A stretch of DNA of 49,573 nt from an uncultured Clostridium sp. (GCA_946411515.1 CAMKEH010000009.1:1-49573), one strand, 5' to 3'; counted from the first letter of the stretch, positions 24,798 to 33,981 are shown. A program made the numbers and translations. The notes: a model not told the origin generated them from the sequence alone.

Positions 24798-25439
24798 ATG
24801 TTGGTTTTTCTTTTTATTTTATTTATAATTATTTTTATTTTTCCTAGTTTTATAATTTTATTTGGAAAAATAGTTATAGAAATTAATAATTTAAAAGTTA
24901 GTACTAAAAAGAATAAACATATTAATGACGATTACAAAATAAGCATTAAACTAAATCTATTTGGAAAATTTACAATCTTTAAGAAAAGTTTTAATAAACA
25001 AAAAATAGATAACTTAAAAGTAAAAAATAGACTAAAAAATAAAATGAAAGATATTAATTTTAATAAAATATTAAAAAAAGAAAAGATTAATTTAAAATTA
25101 ATAAAAAAATTCTTAAAAGATATAATAGGAATTGTTAATATTAAATTAAATATAGAATTAGGAGTAGATGATGCCGGAAAAACTGCTGTTTTAGTTGGAA
25201 TATTAAGCAGTATAATACCAATAATATTTAGAATGAAAATAAAAAATATAAAAAATCAATATTTTAAAATTAGTCCAATATATAATAATCAAAATATAAT
25301 TAATATGGAAATTAGCGGTATATTTGGATTCAAATTGATACATATTATAAATATAATATATATCTTAAGTAAAGAAAAAGGAGAGGATAAAAATGTTAAA
25401 TCATCCAATAGAGAATCTTATGACTACAGCTATGAATAG
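24798..25439 (+). CDS. ytfI: DUF2953 protein (YtfI-like)
   Basis: 213 residues. The N-terminal hydrophobic anchor is LVFLFILFIIIFIFPSFIIL, then a basic region, then the DUF2953 core near the C-terminus (LNIELGVDDAGKTAVLVGIL, near 120-140, and the late MEISGIFGFKLIHI). In Bacillus ytfI lies directly before ytfJ, and the same order is kept here: the coding regions overlap by 47 bp. GGAGG precedes ATG 24798. The role is unknown but the neighbour implies sporulation or germination. Confidence 0.8.
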   Translation: MLVFLFILFIIIFIFPSFIILFGKIVIEINNLKVSTKKNKHINDDYKISIKLNLFGKFTIFKKSFNKQKIDNLKVKNRLKNKMKDINFNKILKKEKINLKLIKKFLKDIIGIVNIKLNIELGVDDAGKTAVLVGILSSIIPIIFRMKIKNIKNQYFKISPIYNNQNIINMEISGIFGFKLIHIINIIYILSKEKGEDKNVKSSNRESYDYSYE

Positions 25440-25972
25440 TATTCAAGATATGATAGATGTAAATACTATTATAGGAGAACCAATAGAAACTTTAAATAAT
25501 ATTGTAATTATACCAATTTCAAAAGTTTCATTTGGATTTGCAGCTGGACGGAAGTGAATATGCAGGAGAGACAATAGATGAATATACTAAAAAAGATAAG
25601 GAAGAAGAAATACAATATAGATTACCATTTGGTGGTGGATCAGGTGCAGGTATTAGTATAAATCCAGTAGCTTTCTTAGTTGTTCAAAATGAAAATGTAA
25701 AATTAATTACAGTAAATCATAATTCAGCAATTGATAAATTGTTAGATTATGTTCCTGATTTAATAGAAAAAACAAATGATATGTTAAATGGATGTATAGA
25801 AAATAAAAAGTTAAGAACAGAAGCTATATTGAAAAGAATGCAACATAAACAAGAAGAAACTAGAGAAAAAGAAAATAAAAATGATATAAAAATCAAACAA
25901 AATATAAATAATAATGAAGTAAAAGATGAGTTAGAAAAAAACTATGATATAGAAAGTATGCAAGATGAATAA
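25393..25972 (+). CDS. ytfJ: Spore protein GerW/YtfJ, with CGG/+1 shift site
   Basis: Family implicated in spore germination (GerW). ATG 25393 with AAGGAGAGG upstream starts MLNHPIENLMTTAMNSIQDM, the family start. The zero-frame codon at 25549-25551 is CGG, quickly followed by a TGA. Skipping C25549 gives Gly53 and the conserved FAAGGSEYAGET, then LPFGGGSGAGISINPVAFLVV. The total is 192 residues with a Lys/Asn-rich tail. Without the shift neither half makes sense. Overlaps ytfI by 47 bp. A bidirectional terminator follows. Confidence 0.9.
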
Positions 25973-25980
25973 ATAAAAAT

Positions 25981-26012
25981 AACCCATAATGATAAAAATA
26001 TCATTATGGGTT
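25981..26012. terminator. Bidirectional terminator
   Basis: Perfect 13-bp stem AACCCATAATGAT / ATCATTATGGGTT with a 6-nt loop, between convergent genes. Confidence 0.85.
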
Positions 26013-26020
26013 TAACTGCA

Positions 26021-27445
26021 TTATAACTGATTAGTTATAGTGTTTATAATGTTTTTATTGATGTTTCCTGAAACTTTTGTATTATTTGCACCTGACATTC
26101 TTGAATTAGAAAGACCAGTTTTTCTTCTAACTAGATTGTCTAGTTTTCTTAAGTTTCGAATTTCTTTTTTGGTTTCAGTTTCGTGATGATGTCTTGCACC
26201 TTTATTACGATATTTAGAGTATTTAATTATAAAAAATACTATACCTGTAATTGCTAAAATCCATGCGAATTTTGAATTATCAGCTAATATTTTATATGTA
26301 GTAAATAATATAGCGATAATAATAGCAATTGTTTCTAATAATGCAGACATTAAAAATAATTTAGGCATATGGATTGGAACGCTTCCCATAGTTTCTTTAG
26401 TTCTGGCATTTACTGCTACATAGTGTAAAACATCTTTATTACCCTTTTTTTGTAAATAACTATAAATCCATACTGGTAAATAAGCTGATTTCCATTGTTG
26501 ACCTTTTATATCAAGTTCTTGACTATCCCATCTAACACCTCTATCATATTGTTTTAAAGATTCATTTGCAGCAAATCTTGCAACATCTTTTGCTTGCTCT
26601 TGAACTAAAGGTCTTAACTGGTCTACATTTACATCACGTTTTTCAGATGTATAACCTTTTAAGTAATTTGAATCCCATTTTACACAGTTTTCTGTATCAA
26701 AAGGCATGATAGAATTTATTATATTATTTGTTTTAGCAGAAGAAGTATCTAACTTATCCATACTTGATTCTACAGTTAAACCTTCAATTGATAAATCAAA
26801 TTCACGTTCAACATTATAAAGGTCAGCATCATAACGAGTTTCTGTATTATCACCACGTTTTACAGTATAGCGTCTTACTTCATGCTCACCTTGACCTGCA
26901 AGTTTTGCATGAGAATTAACATCTACTATCATATAAGGAAAATATGCACCCATTATATTATCAGTTGTAAATTCTTCTCTAAATTTTGGATGTGCAAAAA
27001 ATTTTCTTTTTCCGACAAATTCTTCAATTTGTTTTTTTGCTTCAGCTTTTGTTAATTTAAAAGGAAGTACTGTATCTGGAACAGCTCCATTTGGAATTTG
27101 TTCATTTATTGATAAAGTATTTCTACACCAGTGACATCTAGCACTAGTAGATTCTGAAGTATCAACTACAACTTCTGCACCACAGCTACTACATTTTAAT
27201 GTAATAATATCTCCAGCATCATTATTAATATCTTGTGTTCCAGAGCCTAAAACTTCTCCTTCTAAATTACTTATATCTTTTTCCAAACCTTCTAATTTTT
27301 GAGGTTCAAATTCATGTCTACAAAAATTACATCTTAGTTTTCCTGTTTTTGTATTTAAAGAAATATCTGTAGCACCACATTTAGGACACTTATTTTGTCC
27401 ATCTTTATTTCCTAAATCTGTTTGTACGATTTTAGGTTCATCCAT
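26021..27445 (-). CDS. Zinc-ribbon membrane protein, YdjG-like
   Basis: 474 residues on the minus strand. Two zinc ribbons at the N-terminus: CPKCG...CNFCR (about residues 20-42) and CSSCG...CHWCR (about 84-107). The middle conserved region contains FVGKRKFFAHPKFREEF and MGAYFPYMIVD. Two hydrophobic segments lie near 367-395 and 400-420, then a basic tail. This resembles B. subtilis YdjG, which with YdjH/YdjI links a PspA protein to membrane stress. It lies 3 bp downstream of the YdjI-like gene, so one transcript. The minus-strand CGG trinucleotide in GTC GGA is out of frame. Confidence 0.75.
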   Translation of the reverse strand: MDEPKIVQTDLGNKDGQNKCPKCGATDISLNTKTGKLRCNFCRHEFEPQKLEGLEKDISNLEGEVLGSGTQDINNDAGDIITLKCSSCGAEVVVDTSESTSARCHWCRNTLSINEQIPNGAVPDTVLPFKLTKAEAKKQIEEFVGKRKFFAHPKFREEFTTDNIMGAYFPYMIVDVNSHAKLAGQGEHEVRRYTVKRGDNTETRYDADLYNVEREFDLSIEGLTVESSMDKLDTSSAKTNNIINSIMPFDTENCVKWDSNYLKGYTSEKRDVNVDQLRPLVQEQAKDVARFAANESLKQYDRGVRWDSQELDIKGQQWKSAYLPVWIYSYLQKKGNKDVLHYVAVNARTKETMGSVPIHMPKLFLMSALLETIAIIIAILFTTYKILADNSKFAWILAITGIVFFIIKYSKYRNKGARHHHETETKKEIRNLRKLDNLVRRKTGLSNSRMSGANNTKVSGNINKNIINTITNQL

Positions 27446-27448
27446 ATA

Positions 27449-28600
27449 TTACACCCCCAAGATTTTTGCTTTAGCAGCATCAAATTCTTCTTGAGAAATA
27501 ACTCCGTCATCAAGTAATTTTTTTAGTTTAGCTAGCTTTTCATATGGATCTTCTTGTGGTTGACTAGAAGTTTGTTGTTGAAGATTTCCCATAGCTCCAC
27601 CTACAGCATTCATTCCCATACCCATAAATGCCATGTTAGAAGCTCCGCCACCATTTTCACCAGCTGCTTGGAATCCACGAGCTACAGATTGTTGCATAAA
27701 TGAATTTCCACGATTTCCAGATAGTGAATCTGCTCTTTTAACATCACTAAGAAGAGCTTTAGTATCTTCATCATATTCTATAGCTTGAATTGCAACTCTA
27801 ACAATTTCTAAGCCACGACCGCTTTTCCATTGATAAGCATCTTCAACAGCTTGAGATAGACTTTGTGCAAATCCAATTTGATCTCCTTGAATTTTAGTTA
27901 TACGATTTCCTCTACTTGGATCATTTGTGTAATTTGAAAATGCTGCAGATAAACTTCCAACAACTTCATTAAATAATTGAGCTGCTGCATCATTATCCAT
28001 ATCTGCAAAGTCAAATATTCCTGAATCTTGAATATAACTTACAGGAACAAATCCTTTTATAAATAATATTGGGTCAAGTATTTTTAAAGTATATGTACCT
28101 CTTGTAATTGCTCCAACTTGTGCATTTAAATATGCATCATCCCAATAAATTTCAGATTGTGTTCCAAATTTATTATTTGGTATTTCTTTTAAATTTACAT
28201 AAAAAGCTAATTGATTAGAACCTGGTTGACCACCAAATTTAAATCTTTCCCAACTTTGTTTAATTAAAGATGAAACAATTCCATCTCCTGCAAAAATTGA
28301 TTTTGCATTAGGATCATCATTTGAAACAATATATCCTCCTGGTTCTGTAATACATCCAGTTACAGCTCCATCTTGCAAAGTAATTAAAGCTGTTCCTTCT
28401 GGTATTACTATTTTACTTCCATTTGAAATAATATTGTCAGATCCTTTTGTATTAGAACCACGCCCAGCATTAGTTCCTTGTGCTACCGCTGGAAAAATAG
28501 CTGCTGTAGCAGGTACTCCAGGCATTGGTAATAAATAATCTTTCCATTGATCTGCAAAAGTTCCTCCAATTGCTCCTGCAAAAGCTTTAATAAATCCCAT
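27449..28600 (-). CDS. SPFH-domain protein, YdjI-like, with SHOCT tail
   Basis: 383 residues. N-terminal SPFH/band-7-type fold of the YdjI (virion-core-like) group: MGFIKAFAGAIGGTFADQWK, IPEGTALITLQDGAVTGCI, and GTYTLKILDPILFIKGF. Then a Gly/Met-rich linker and a SHOCT-like end (EKLAKLKKLLDDGVISQEEF). Minus strand, AAAGGAGG 8 bp before ATG. In Bacillus YdjI helps recruit a PspA homologue to the membrane; no PspA gene is visible here. All CGG trinucleotides in the gene are out of frame. Confidence 0.82.
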   Translation of the reverse strand: MGFIKAFAGAIGGTFADQWKDYLLPMPGVPATAAIFPAVAQGTNAGRGSNTKGSDNIISNGSKIVIPEGTALITLQDGAVTGCITEPGGYIVSNDDPNAKSIFAGDGIVSSLIKQSWERFKFGGQPGSNQLAFYVNLKEIPNNKFGTQSEIYWDDAYLNAQVGAITRGTYTLKILDPILFIKGFVPVSYIQDSGIFDFADMDNDAAAQLFNEVVGSLSAAFSNYTNDPSRGNRITKIQGDQIGFAQSLSQAVEDAYQWKSGRGLEIVRVAIQAIEYDEDTKALLSDVKRADSLSGNRGNSFMQQSVARGFQAAGENGGGASNMAFMGMGMNAVGGAMGNLQQQTSSQPQEDPYEKLAKLKKLLDDGVISQEEFDAAKAKILGV

Positions 28601-28810
28601 AATTATACCTCCTTTAAAATAAATCTTTATGGATTATTATTATGACAAAAGTATATCATTTATGACAAAAAAAGTAAAGAATTAAAAAATATATATAAAT
28701 ATTATTAAATTTACAAAAATAATGAACTAAATATAAAATAATTATTTATTTTTATATATGATTATGATATTATTATTTTATAAAAATAAAAAAGAAGGGA
28801 ATGATCTATT
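28601..28810. promoter_or_regulatory. Divergent intergenic region between ydjI-like and DUF4428 genes
   Basis: No gene seen. Two TTATGACAAAA direct repeats occur near 28639 and 28662. On the minus strand TTGTCA, 18-bp spacer, CATAAT could be the promoter of the ydjI-like gene. The plus-strand promoter is not clear. Confidence 0.4.
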
Positions 28811-29671
28811 ATGGGACTTTTTTCAAAGGAAAAATGTGAATTTTGTGGTAAAGAAGCAGGGATGCTTGCAAGAAAGAAACTAAGAGATAAAAATTATATT
28901 TGTAAAGATTGCGAGAAAAACTGTAGTGCATTTATAGATGCAACAAAATTTGATACAGAATTTATTAAAAATCATATGGAATACATGAAAAAACAAGATG
29001 AGTTATACAAAAAAGAATTTGAGACATTAGATAAAAAAAGTAAAGAAAGAATTGTGCATGAAGGATATTTTGGAATAGTATTTGCAGATGAAATTGCTAT
29101 GTTTGAAGTTATTGATCCAAAAGCTGAAAAGAAAAACTATAAAGAATTATTTAGATATGACCAAATAAAAGATTATGAAGTTTATAAAAAAGAAAATATT
29201 GGTCAAGAGGGTAAAAAATATTTAGAAGTTGGAGTAAAAATAAAAATGAATTGTCAAGTTGGTATAAATGCTGTTGGTATGTCTGATATAGAAAAGAAAT
29301 TATCTCATCCATGTGTAGAAGAAATAGATATACTTTGTGCAAGAAATACTGATACAACTTCAGATACATCTTTAATTATAGGACATTTAAATAAAATATT
29401 TGGTAGAGCAAGCAACACTGTATTTGGCTCAATAAAAGAATCTATAATTGGTACAGAACATGAAAGACAAGGATATAAAGCAGGAGCAGATGCACTAAAA
29501 GCTTTAGGAAGTTTTGCTAAAGCAAAAATGTCTGGAAATGAAGAAGATGAAGCTAGAGCTCAAGAAGATATAAAAGCCGCAGCTGAAAGTGGTATGGGAT
29601 ATTTATCTGAAAATAGAACAAAATATACTGAAATTGCAAACGAGGTAGAAAAAAGAGCATGGGGAGAATAA
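28811..29671 (+). CDS. DUF4428-type zinc-finger protein
   Basis: 286 residues. The N-terminal DUF4428-like zinc site has CEFCGKEAGMLARKKLRDKN then CKDCEKNC (residues about 8-34). A beta-rich PH-like middle with FRYDQIKDYEVYKKE follows, and an Ala-rich helical C-terminal part. GAAGG precedes ATG 28811. Divergent from the YdjI/YdjG pair, with which such proteins often cluster in Clostridia, suggesting a shared membrane-stress role. Cytosolic; no signal peptide. Confidence 0.75.
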   Translation: MGLFSKEKCEFCGKEAGMLARKKLRDKNYICKDCEKNCSAFIDATKFDTEFIKNHMEYMKKQDELYKKEFETLDKKSKERIVHEGYFGIVFADEIAMFEVIDPKAEKKNYKELFRYDQIKDYEVYKKENIGQEGKKYLEVGVKIKMNCQVGINAVGMSDIEKKLSHPCVEEIDILCARNTDTTSDTSLIIGHLNKIFGRASNTVFGSIKESIIGTEHERQGYKAGADALKALGSFAKAKMSGNEEDEARAQEDIKAAAESGMGYLSENRTKYTEIANEVEKRAWGE

Positions 29672-29757
29672 ATAAAGATTTTATGTAAAACATTGTTCTT
29701 TAATCTATTTCATGATATAATAATAGTGCTAAAAAGTATTTTTATGCAAGCAATGAT

Positions 29758-30537
29758 GTAAAAGTGTGGCCATAATTGGAGGTAAATTTAAATGAAGAAT
29801 AACTTTAAAATTACTATTGTCATTCTTTTAGCTTTTATTGTTGTCCTTTTAGCAGCATTAATTACGTTGAAAGTTGACAATTCACACTACAAAATGTACA
29901 AAAATATCATTTCTCAGGAAGAAGTTGAACAAACGTTGTTTGAACAGCCTATTTCGAAAGAAAGAGACGGAGAATACCGGATAGGTATTAAAACAGCAAT
30001 AAACGGTGATTTTCACGCAGAGCTTACCATTTACCAAGCAACTGACGGTAAGTATGTTCCTGTGTTTAACTGCCCTGCTGTTGTGGGAAAGAATGGCCCT
30101 GGAAAACAATCCGAAGGTGATACAAAAACTCCTCTGGGAACATGGGAGATTGGAGAAGCCTATGGCATCAATGATGATCCTGGAAGTTTGGTACCATATA
30201 CCAAAGTGACGGAAGATATGTATTGGTGCGCGACTGGTTCCAACGGTAAGAAATATAATACTTTAATTTACCGTAGCGAAGATCCAGATAATGATTATTC
30301 GGAAGATGAGCATCTTATTGACTATCCTGGGGTATATAATTATCTGTTAGACTTGGGATACAATAAGGCAGGAGCACCATATGCGGGCAATGCTATTTTC
30401 CTTCATTGTTGGAGAGGACCTGATTCACCCACCGGAGGATGTGTAGGAGTAGCTGAAGAAAGTATGATTACCATACTTAAAACAATTACTCCGGGCACAT
30501 CTGTTACTATCTACTAGGTTTTAAGCCACACTTTTAC
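29758..30537 (+). mobile_element. Possible gene cassette bounded by 13-bp inverted repeats
   Basis: GTAAAAGTGTGGC (29758-29770) and its exact reverse complement GCCACACTTTTAC (30525-30537) tightly bracket one gene. The gene inside has richer GC and different codon choice than its neighbours. No transposase and no clear target-site duplication are seen. The repeats could also pair as RNA. Confidence 0.45.
29792..30517 (+). CDS. L,D-transpeptidase (YkuD family), probably acquired
   Basis: Makes 3-3 peptidoglycan cross-links outside the membrane. 241 residues: N-terminal anchor IVILLAFIVVLLAALITL (about 9-26), then the YkuD fold with GKQSEGDTKTPLGTWEIG and the catalytic FLHCWRGPDSPTGGCVGV (Cys near residue 222). 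GGAGG precedes ATG 29792. Codons such as CTG, CCC, GCG, TCC and CGG mark it as foreign. At 29978-29980 it has the only in-frame CGG of the window that does not need a shift (EYRIG). If the +1 rule applied here, reading would run GGA TAG and stop at about residue 63. Confidence 0.88.
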   Translation: MKNNFKITIVILLAFIVVLLAALITLKVDNSHYKMYKNIISQEEVEQTLFEQPISKERDGEYRIGIKTAINGDFHAELTIYQATDGKYVPVFNCPAVVGKNGPGKQSEGDTKTPLGTWEIGEAYGINDDPGSLVPYTKVTEDMYWCATGSNGKKYNTLIYRSEDPDNDYSEDEHLIDYPGVYNYLLDLGYNKAGAPYAGNAIFLHCWRGPDSPTGGCVGVAEESMITILKTITPGTSVTIY

Positions 30538-30542
30538 TGTAA

Positions 30543-30570
30543 AGAGGAGATACATGTTAAAATCTCCTCT
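30543..30570 (+). terminator. Hairpin after L,D-transpeptidase
   Basis: 8-bp stem AGAGGAGA / TCTCCTCT, then a T-rich tract (GCTTTTTATT). Confidence 0.65.
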
Positions 30571-30638
30571 CATTGCTTTTTATTAAAATATTTAAAAATA
30601 TATTAAAAATAAGTAAAAATTATATAAGGAGAAAAATT

Positions 30639-31139
30639 TTGAAAATTATTGTTATGGGAAGCCCAGGAGCAGGGAAAAGTGTATTTTCTAAGAAATTAAG
30701 AGAAGTTACAAATTTGCCATTATATCATTTGGATATGTTATATCATAATGAAGATGGTACTCATATTTCAAAAGAAGAATTAGAGGAAAAATTAAAAGAA
30801 ATATTTAAAGAAGATAAATGGATAATTGACGGAAATTATCAAAGGACATTAGAAATGCGTATTAAAGAATGTGACACAGTATTTTTACTTGATTTTCCAA
30901 CTGAAGTTTGTATTGAAGGAGCAAAAAATCGTATTGGGAAGAATAGAGATGATTTGCCTTGGATAGAAGAAAAGCTAGATGAAGAGTTTGAACAACGTAT
31001 TATTAAATTTTCAAAAGATAAATTACCACAAATATATGAACTACTAAATAAATATAAGGAAAATTTAAATATTACTATTTTTAAATCAAGAAAAGAGGCA
31101 GATAAATATATAGAAAAACTAAAGTTATCATCTAAATAG
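30639..31139 (+). CDS. P-loop nucleotide kinase-like protein (FlaR/topology-modulation type)
   Basis: 166 residues from TTG 30639, which has AAGGAG 7 bp upstream. The Walker A is MGSPGAGKSVFSKKL, followed by LPLYHLDMLYH, WIIDGNYQRTLEMRI, and DTVFLLDFP, the pattern of small adenylate-kinase-like ATPases annotated as FlaR or topology modulation proteins. The LID-like region contains KNRDDLPWIEEK. The true substrate is unknown. Cytosolic, single gene with a bidirectional terminator after it. Confidence 0.78.
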   Translation: MKIIVMGSPGAGKSVFSKKLREVTNLPLYHLDMLYHNEDGTHISKEELEEKLKEIFKEDKWIIDGNYQRTLEMRIKECDTVFLLDFPTEVCIEGAKNRIGKNRDDLPWIEEKLDEEFEQRIIKFSKDKLPQIYELLNKYKENLNITIFKSRKEADKYIEKLKLSSK

Positions 31140-31158
31140 GATAAGTATGTATAAAAAT

Positions 31159-31201
31159 AATCCTAAATATTAGAAAGAAGTAACTAACAATATTTAGGAT
31201 T
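31159..31201. terminator. Bidirectional terminator between kinase and dacF
   Basis: Perfect 13-bp stem AATCCTAAATATT / AATATTTAGGATT followed by GTTTTTT on the plus strand. Confidence 0.8.
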
Positions 31202-31211
31202 GTTTTTTATT

Positions 31212-32448
31212 TTAAGTTCTTAATAAGTCTACCCATGAATAATAAATTTTTTTAGCCATAGAAAATAAATTAATTTTATCAACAGAATTTTTTGCAACTA
31301 TATCAATGCTAGAGATTTCATTTCCATCGATTGAGAAAGAAATTTGCCCGAAGTTTTTGACCTTCTTCAATAGGCGCTTGAATTTTATCTTCTAAGTTAA
31401 GAATTTGTTCTATGCTATTTTCTTGACCTTTTTCAATTATTGCTCCTGCATTGTCAGATAAAATTGCATCAACATTTGAAGAAATTCCTTTATCTACAGT
31501 AATTGATTTTACTAAATCTCCTTTTTTACCAAAATCTTTAAAAGAAAATTTACTAAATCCAAAATCTAATAGTTTTGCAGCCTCACTAAATCTAATTTTA
31601 GTAGTAGGAGCTTTCATTATAACAGCAACCAATGATAAATCATCTCTTGTAGCACTTGCTGATAAATTGTATAGTGCAAGAGAAGTAGAACCTGTTTTTA
31701 ATCCAGTTGCTCCTTTATAAGTTCGTATTAATTTATTAGTGTTTGAAAGTTCTGATTTACCATCACGAAGTGAATCAGTCCATATAGTTGTATATTTAGT
31801 AATACTTGGATGATTATTTAATAATTCTCTAGACATTAAAGAAATATCATAGCTTGAAGTAACATGGCCATCTTCATCAAGTCCATGACAATTTTTAAAT
31901 GTTGTATCATTCATTCCAAGTTCTTTAGCTTTATCATTCATCATCTGAACAAAAGCTTCTTCAGAACCAGCAATGTATTCAGCCATTGCAACAACACAGT
32001 CATTAGCAGAATTTACACAGATAGCTTTTAACATTTCATCTACACTCAAAGTTTCTCTTGGGTCAAGCCAAATTTGAGATCCACCCATAGATGCAGCATT
32101 TTCACTGCATGGAATTAAGTCTGTTAAAGAAATTTTTCCAGAATCTATTGCTTCCATAATTAATAAAATACTCATAACTTTTGTAACAGAAGCTGGTCTT
32201 AATTGTTCATGAGGATTATGAGAATATAAAACCTGACCTGTTGATTGTTCAATTAAAATAGCACTTTCAGATTCTAATTGAAGTGAATTGCCATTATCAT
32301 TATCACTATTTACATCACTTGAAGTAGGAGATAAACCAGAAGAAGGAGACCAAACATAAGCGGTGTTTTCAGCAAAACAAGGTGTTATTAAATAACAAAG
32401 AAATAGAAAAGTTAAAAGTAAAGAAGTAGTAAATTTATAATTACACAT
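31212..32448 (-). CDS. dacF: D-Ala-D-Ala carboxypeptidase (DacF-like), with CGG/+1 shift site
   Basis: Trims pentapeptides outside the membrane. Signal peptide about 1-26 (LLLTFLFLCYLITPCFA). Active-site motifs: SVTK (near 84), SAN (near 146), KTGST (near 251). On the minus strand the zero-frame codon at 31350-31348 is CGG. Skipping its C and reading GGG gives Gly367 and continues to a stop at 31214-31212, for 411 residues. The added 45 residues finish the PBP5-type C-terminal beta domain and an amphipathic membrane-anchor-like helix. Without the shift the frame ends 20 residues later in unrelated sequence. Confidence 0.88.
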
Positions 32449-32523
32449 AAAAATCCCTCCTATAGATATTAAAATATATTCTTGTAAATATATAAATATT
32501 CTATAAGAGAAAATTTTGTAATA

Positions 32524-33201
32524 TTAAATTTGTTTAATAGAAATTAAAGTAGTAGTAATATTTTCTCCATCTGTAGTACAACTTATTTTAATATCATTAC
32601 CAGTATTGTTTGTGAATTTAAAATCATAACTTCCATATGCTACTGCTGCATCTTTACCTTTTGGAACATAAGGAACATAATTGCTATGTTCATGTCTTTC
32701 TACAACTAATAATTCAGGAACACTAAGTACAGCATTATATAAAGTACTACTTACTTGACAATTTCCACCACCGGAGACCTTTTTTCTTATTACCATTTTT
32801 ATCAAAAATATCAGCTTTTTGATATCCTTTAGATGTAGTTGATTGCCCTACAGTATTACAAAATGAAAAAGTTTCTCCGATTTTTTACTATTGTATCATT
32901 TAATGTATTACAAGTAATAGTTACATTATTTTGTCTAGCTTTATCTGTAGAATATATTTTAGTTGAAAAAGTAGCTATTGTTTCTTCTGTAGTTTTAGGT
33001 TCGGGCTTAGAAGTATTGTCTTCATTATTTTCTGAAGTATTTGAGTTATTTCCGCTCTGTATTTTCAGAAGATGTTCTAGTTGCTTCATAATTACTTTGT
33101 TCTTCATTATTATTAGATCCATTATAAAAATAAAATACAATTCCTAATAAAGCAAATATTAAAATAATTAATATAAATATAATAAATCCTTTTTTCTTCA
33201 T
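32524..33201 (-). CDS. VanW-domain membrane-anchored protein, three CGG/+1 shift sites
   Basis: On the minus strand, ATG 33201 with GGTGA upstream begins with the anchor FIIFILIILIFALLGIVFYF. Three zero-frame CGG codons occur: 33054-33052 (then GGA, Gly50), 32879-32877 (then GGA, Gly108) and 32773-32771 (then GGT, Gly143). Skipping each C joins all three frames into 224 residues with the VanW hallmarks NGETFSFCNTVG and GLGGGNCQVSSTLYNAV, then VERHEHSNYVPYVPKGKDAA. Any one unshifted site truncates the protein. VanW/G5 proteins are cell-wall associated; role unknown. It is next to dacF. Confidence 0.85.
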
Positions 33202-33250
33202 ATATATCACCAATTTTATTCTAACCAAATAAATTATAAATATGTAAAAA

Positions 33251-33279
33251 TTGAAAATTAACATAAATTATGGTATAAT
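33251..33279 (+). promoter_or_regulatory. Promoter for the 33.3-kb gene
   Basis: TTGAAA (33251-33256), 17-bp spacer, TATAAT (33274-33279). Confidence 0.7.
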
Positions 33280-33308
33280 AATATTATCAAACATAAGGAG
33301 TGAACCTG

Positions 33309-33671
33309 ATGCAAAACAAACATACGAAATGGCTGGTTGCCTTTTACGTATCATTCGGAGAAGAAAAAATTTTAAAAACGTGGACAGGAAAAGTAAGTTA
33401 TGATGTAACTGATGTTACTGTTCCTTTGAACACACTTTTTTATTTCTTTTCTGAACAGGAGGAAGTCAACTTGGCTGTTACAAGTTTAAAACTCTCAAAT
33501 GTAAGCTTATTAACGGCTTTCGGAGGAGAATGTGTAGTAGTACAAGATGACAAACTCTATTGTTGTGGCAAAAGAGTTGATGATTCTTTAGTTCTTGTTG
33601 AAGATGGAAAGATAAGTTCTATCCAAAATTTCTTTAACATTTTTGATGAGTTTACAATTGAATTTGTCTAA
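33309..33671 (+). CDS. Small cytosolic protein of unknown function
   Basis: 120 residues. ATG 33309 has AAGGAG 8 bp upstream; GTG at 33300 overlaps that site. Alternating hydrophobic residues suggest a beta-rich fold; two adjacent cysteines occur near residue 87 (LYCCGKRVDD). Codon choice (CTG, TTC, GTT, ACG) differs from the neighbours and resembles the L,D-transpeptidase, suggesting transfer, but it contains no in-frame CGG. It has its own perfect promoter and terminator. I do not recognise the family. Confidence 0.68.
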   Translation: MQNKHTKWLVAFYVSFGEEKILKTWTGKVSYDVTDVTVPLNTLFYFFSEQEEVNLAVTSLKLSNVSLLTAFGGECVVVQDDKLYCCGKRVDDSLVLVEDGKISSIQNFFNIFDEFTIEFV

Positions 33672-33676
33672 CTTTT

Positions 33677-33709
33677 GGCCTTCTTGAATAATTAAAAATC
33701 AAGAAGGCC
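33677..33709 (+). terminator. Intrinsic terminator
   Basis: 11-bp stem GGCCTTCTTGA / TCAAGAAGGCC followed by TTT. Confidence 0.82.
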
Positions 33710-33739
33710 TTTGCCATGTGTAGAATTTGAAAACTTGTA

Positions 33740-33768
33740 TTGACTTTTTTAAAAAATAAAAGTATAAT
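33740..33768 (+). promoter_or_regulatory. Promoter for a small membrane protein
   Basis: TTGACT (33740-33745), 17-bp spacer, TATAAT (33763-33768). Confidence 0.65.
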
Positions 33769-33798
33769 TAATATGTTAAATAAAATAAGGAGAGAATT

Positions 33799-33960
33799 AT
33801 GTTTGCGAAATATTGGAAAAAAATTGGAATGATAATTTTAATAGTTGCTTGTGTATTTAATATAATGAGTAAATTAATAAATAAGCTTTCTTTAAACAAG
33901 GAAATGATATATTCAGCAACATATATGGAAGAGAAAAAAGATAATAATAATGAAAAATAA
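33799..33960 (+). CDS. 53-residue single-span membrane protein
   Basis: ATG 33799 is preceded by AAGGAGAG and a near-perfect promoter. The product starts MFAKYWKKIGMIILIVACVF, one hydrophobic helix after a basic N-terminus, and ends in a Lys/Asn/Glu-rich tail. There is no known family. Promoter, binding site and codon use support it as real despite its length. Confidence 0.6.
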   Translation: MFAKYWKKIGMIILIVACVFNIMSKLINKLSLNKEMIYSATYMEEKKDNNNEK

Positions 33961-33981
33961 TATAAAAATATTAATTAACAC

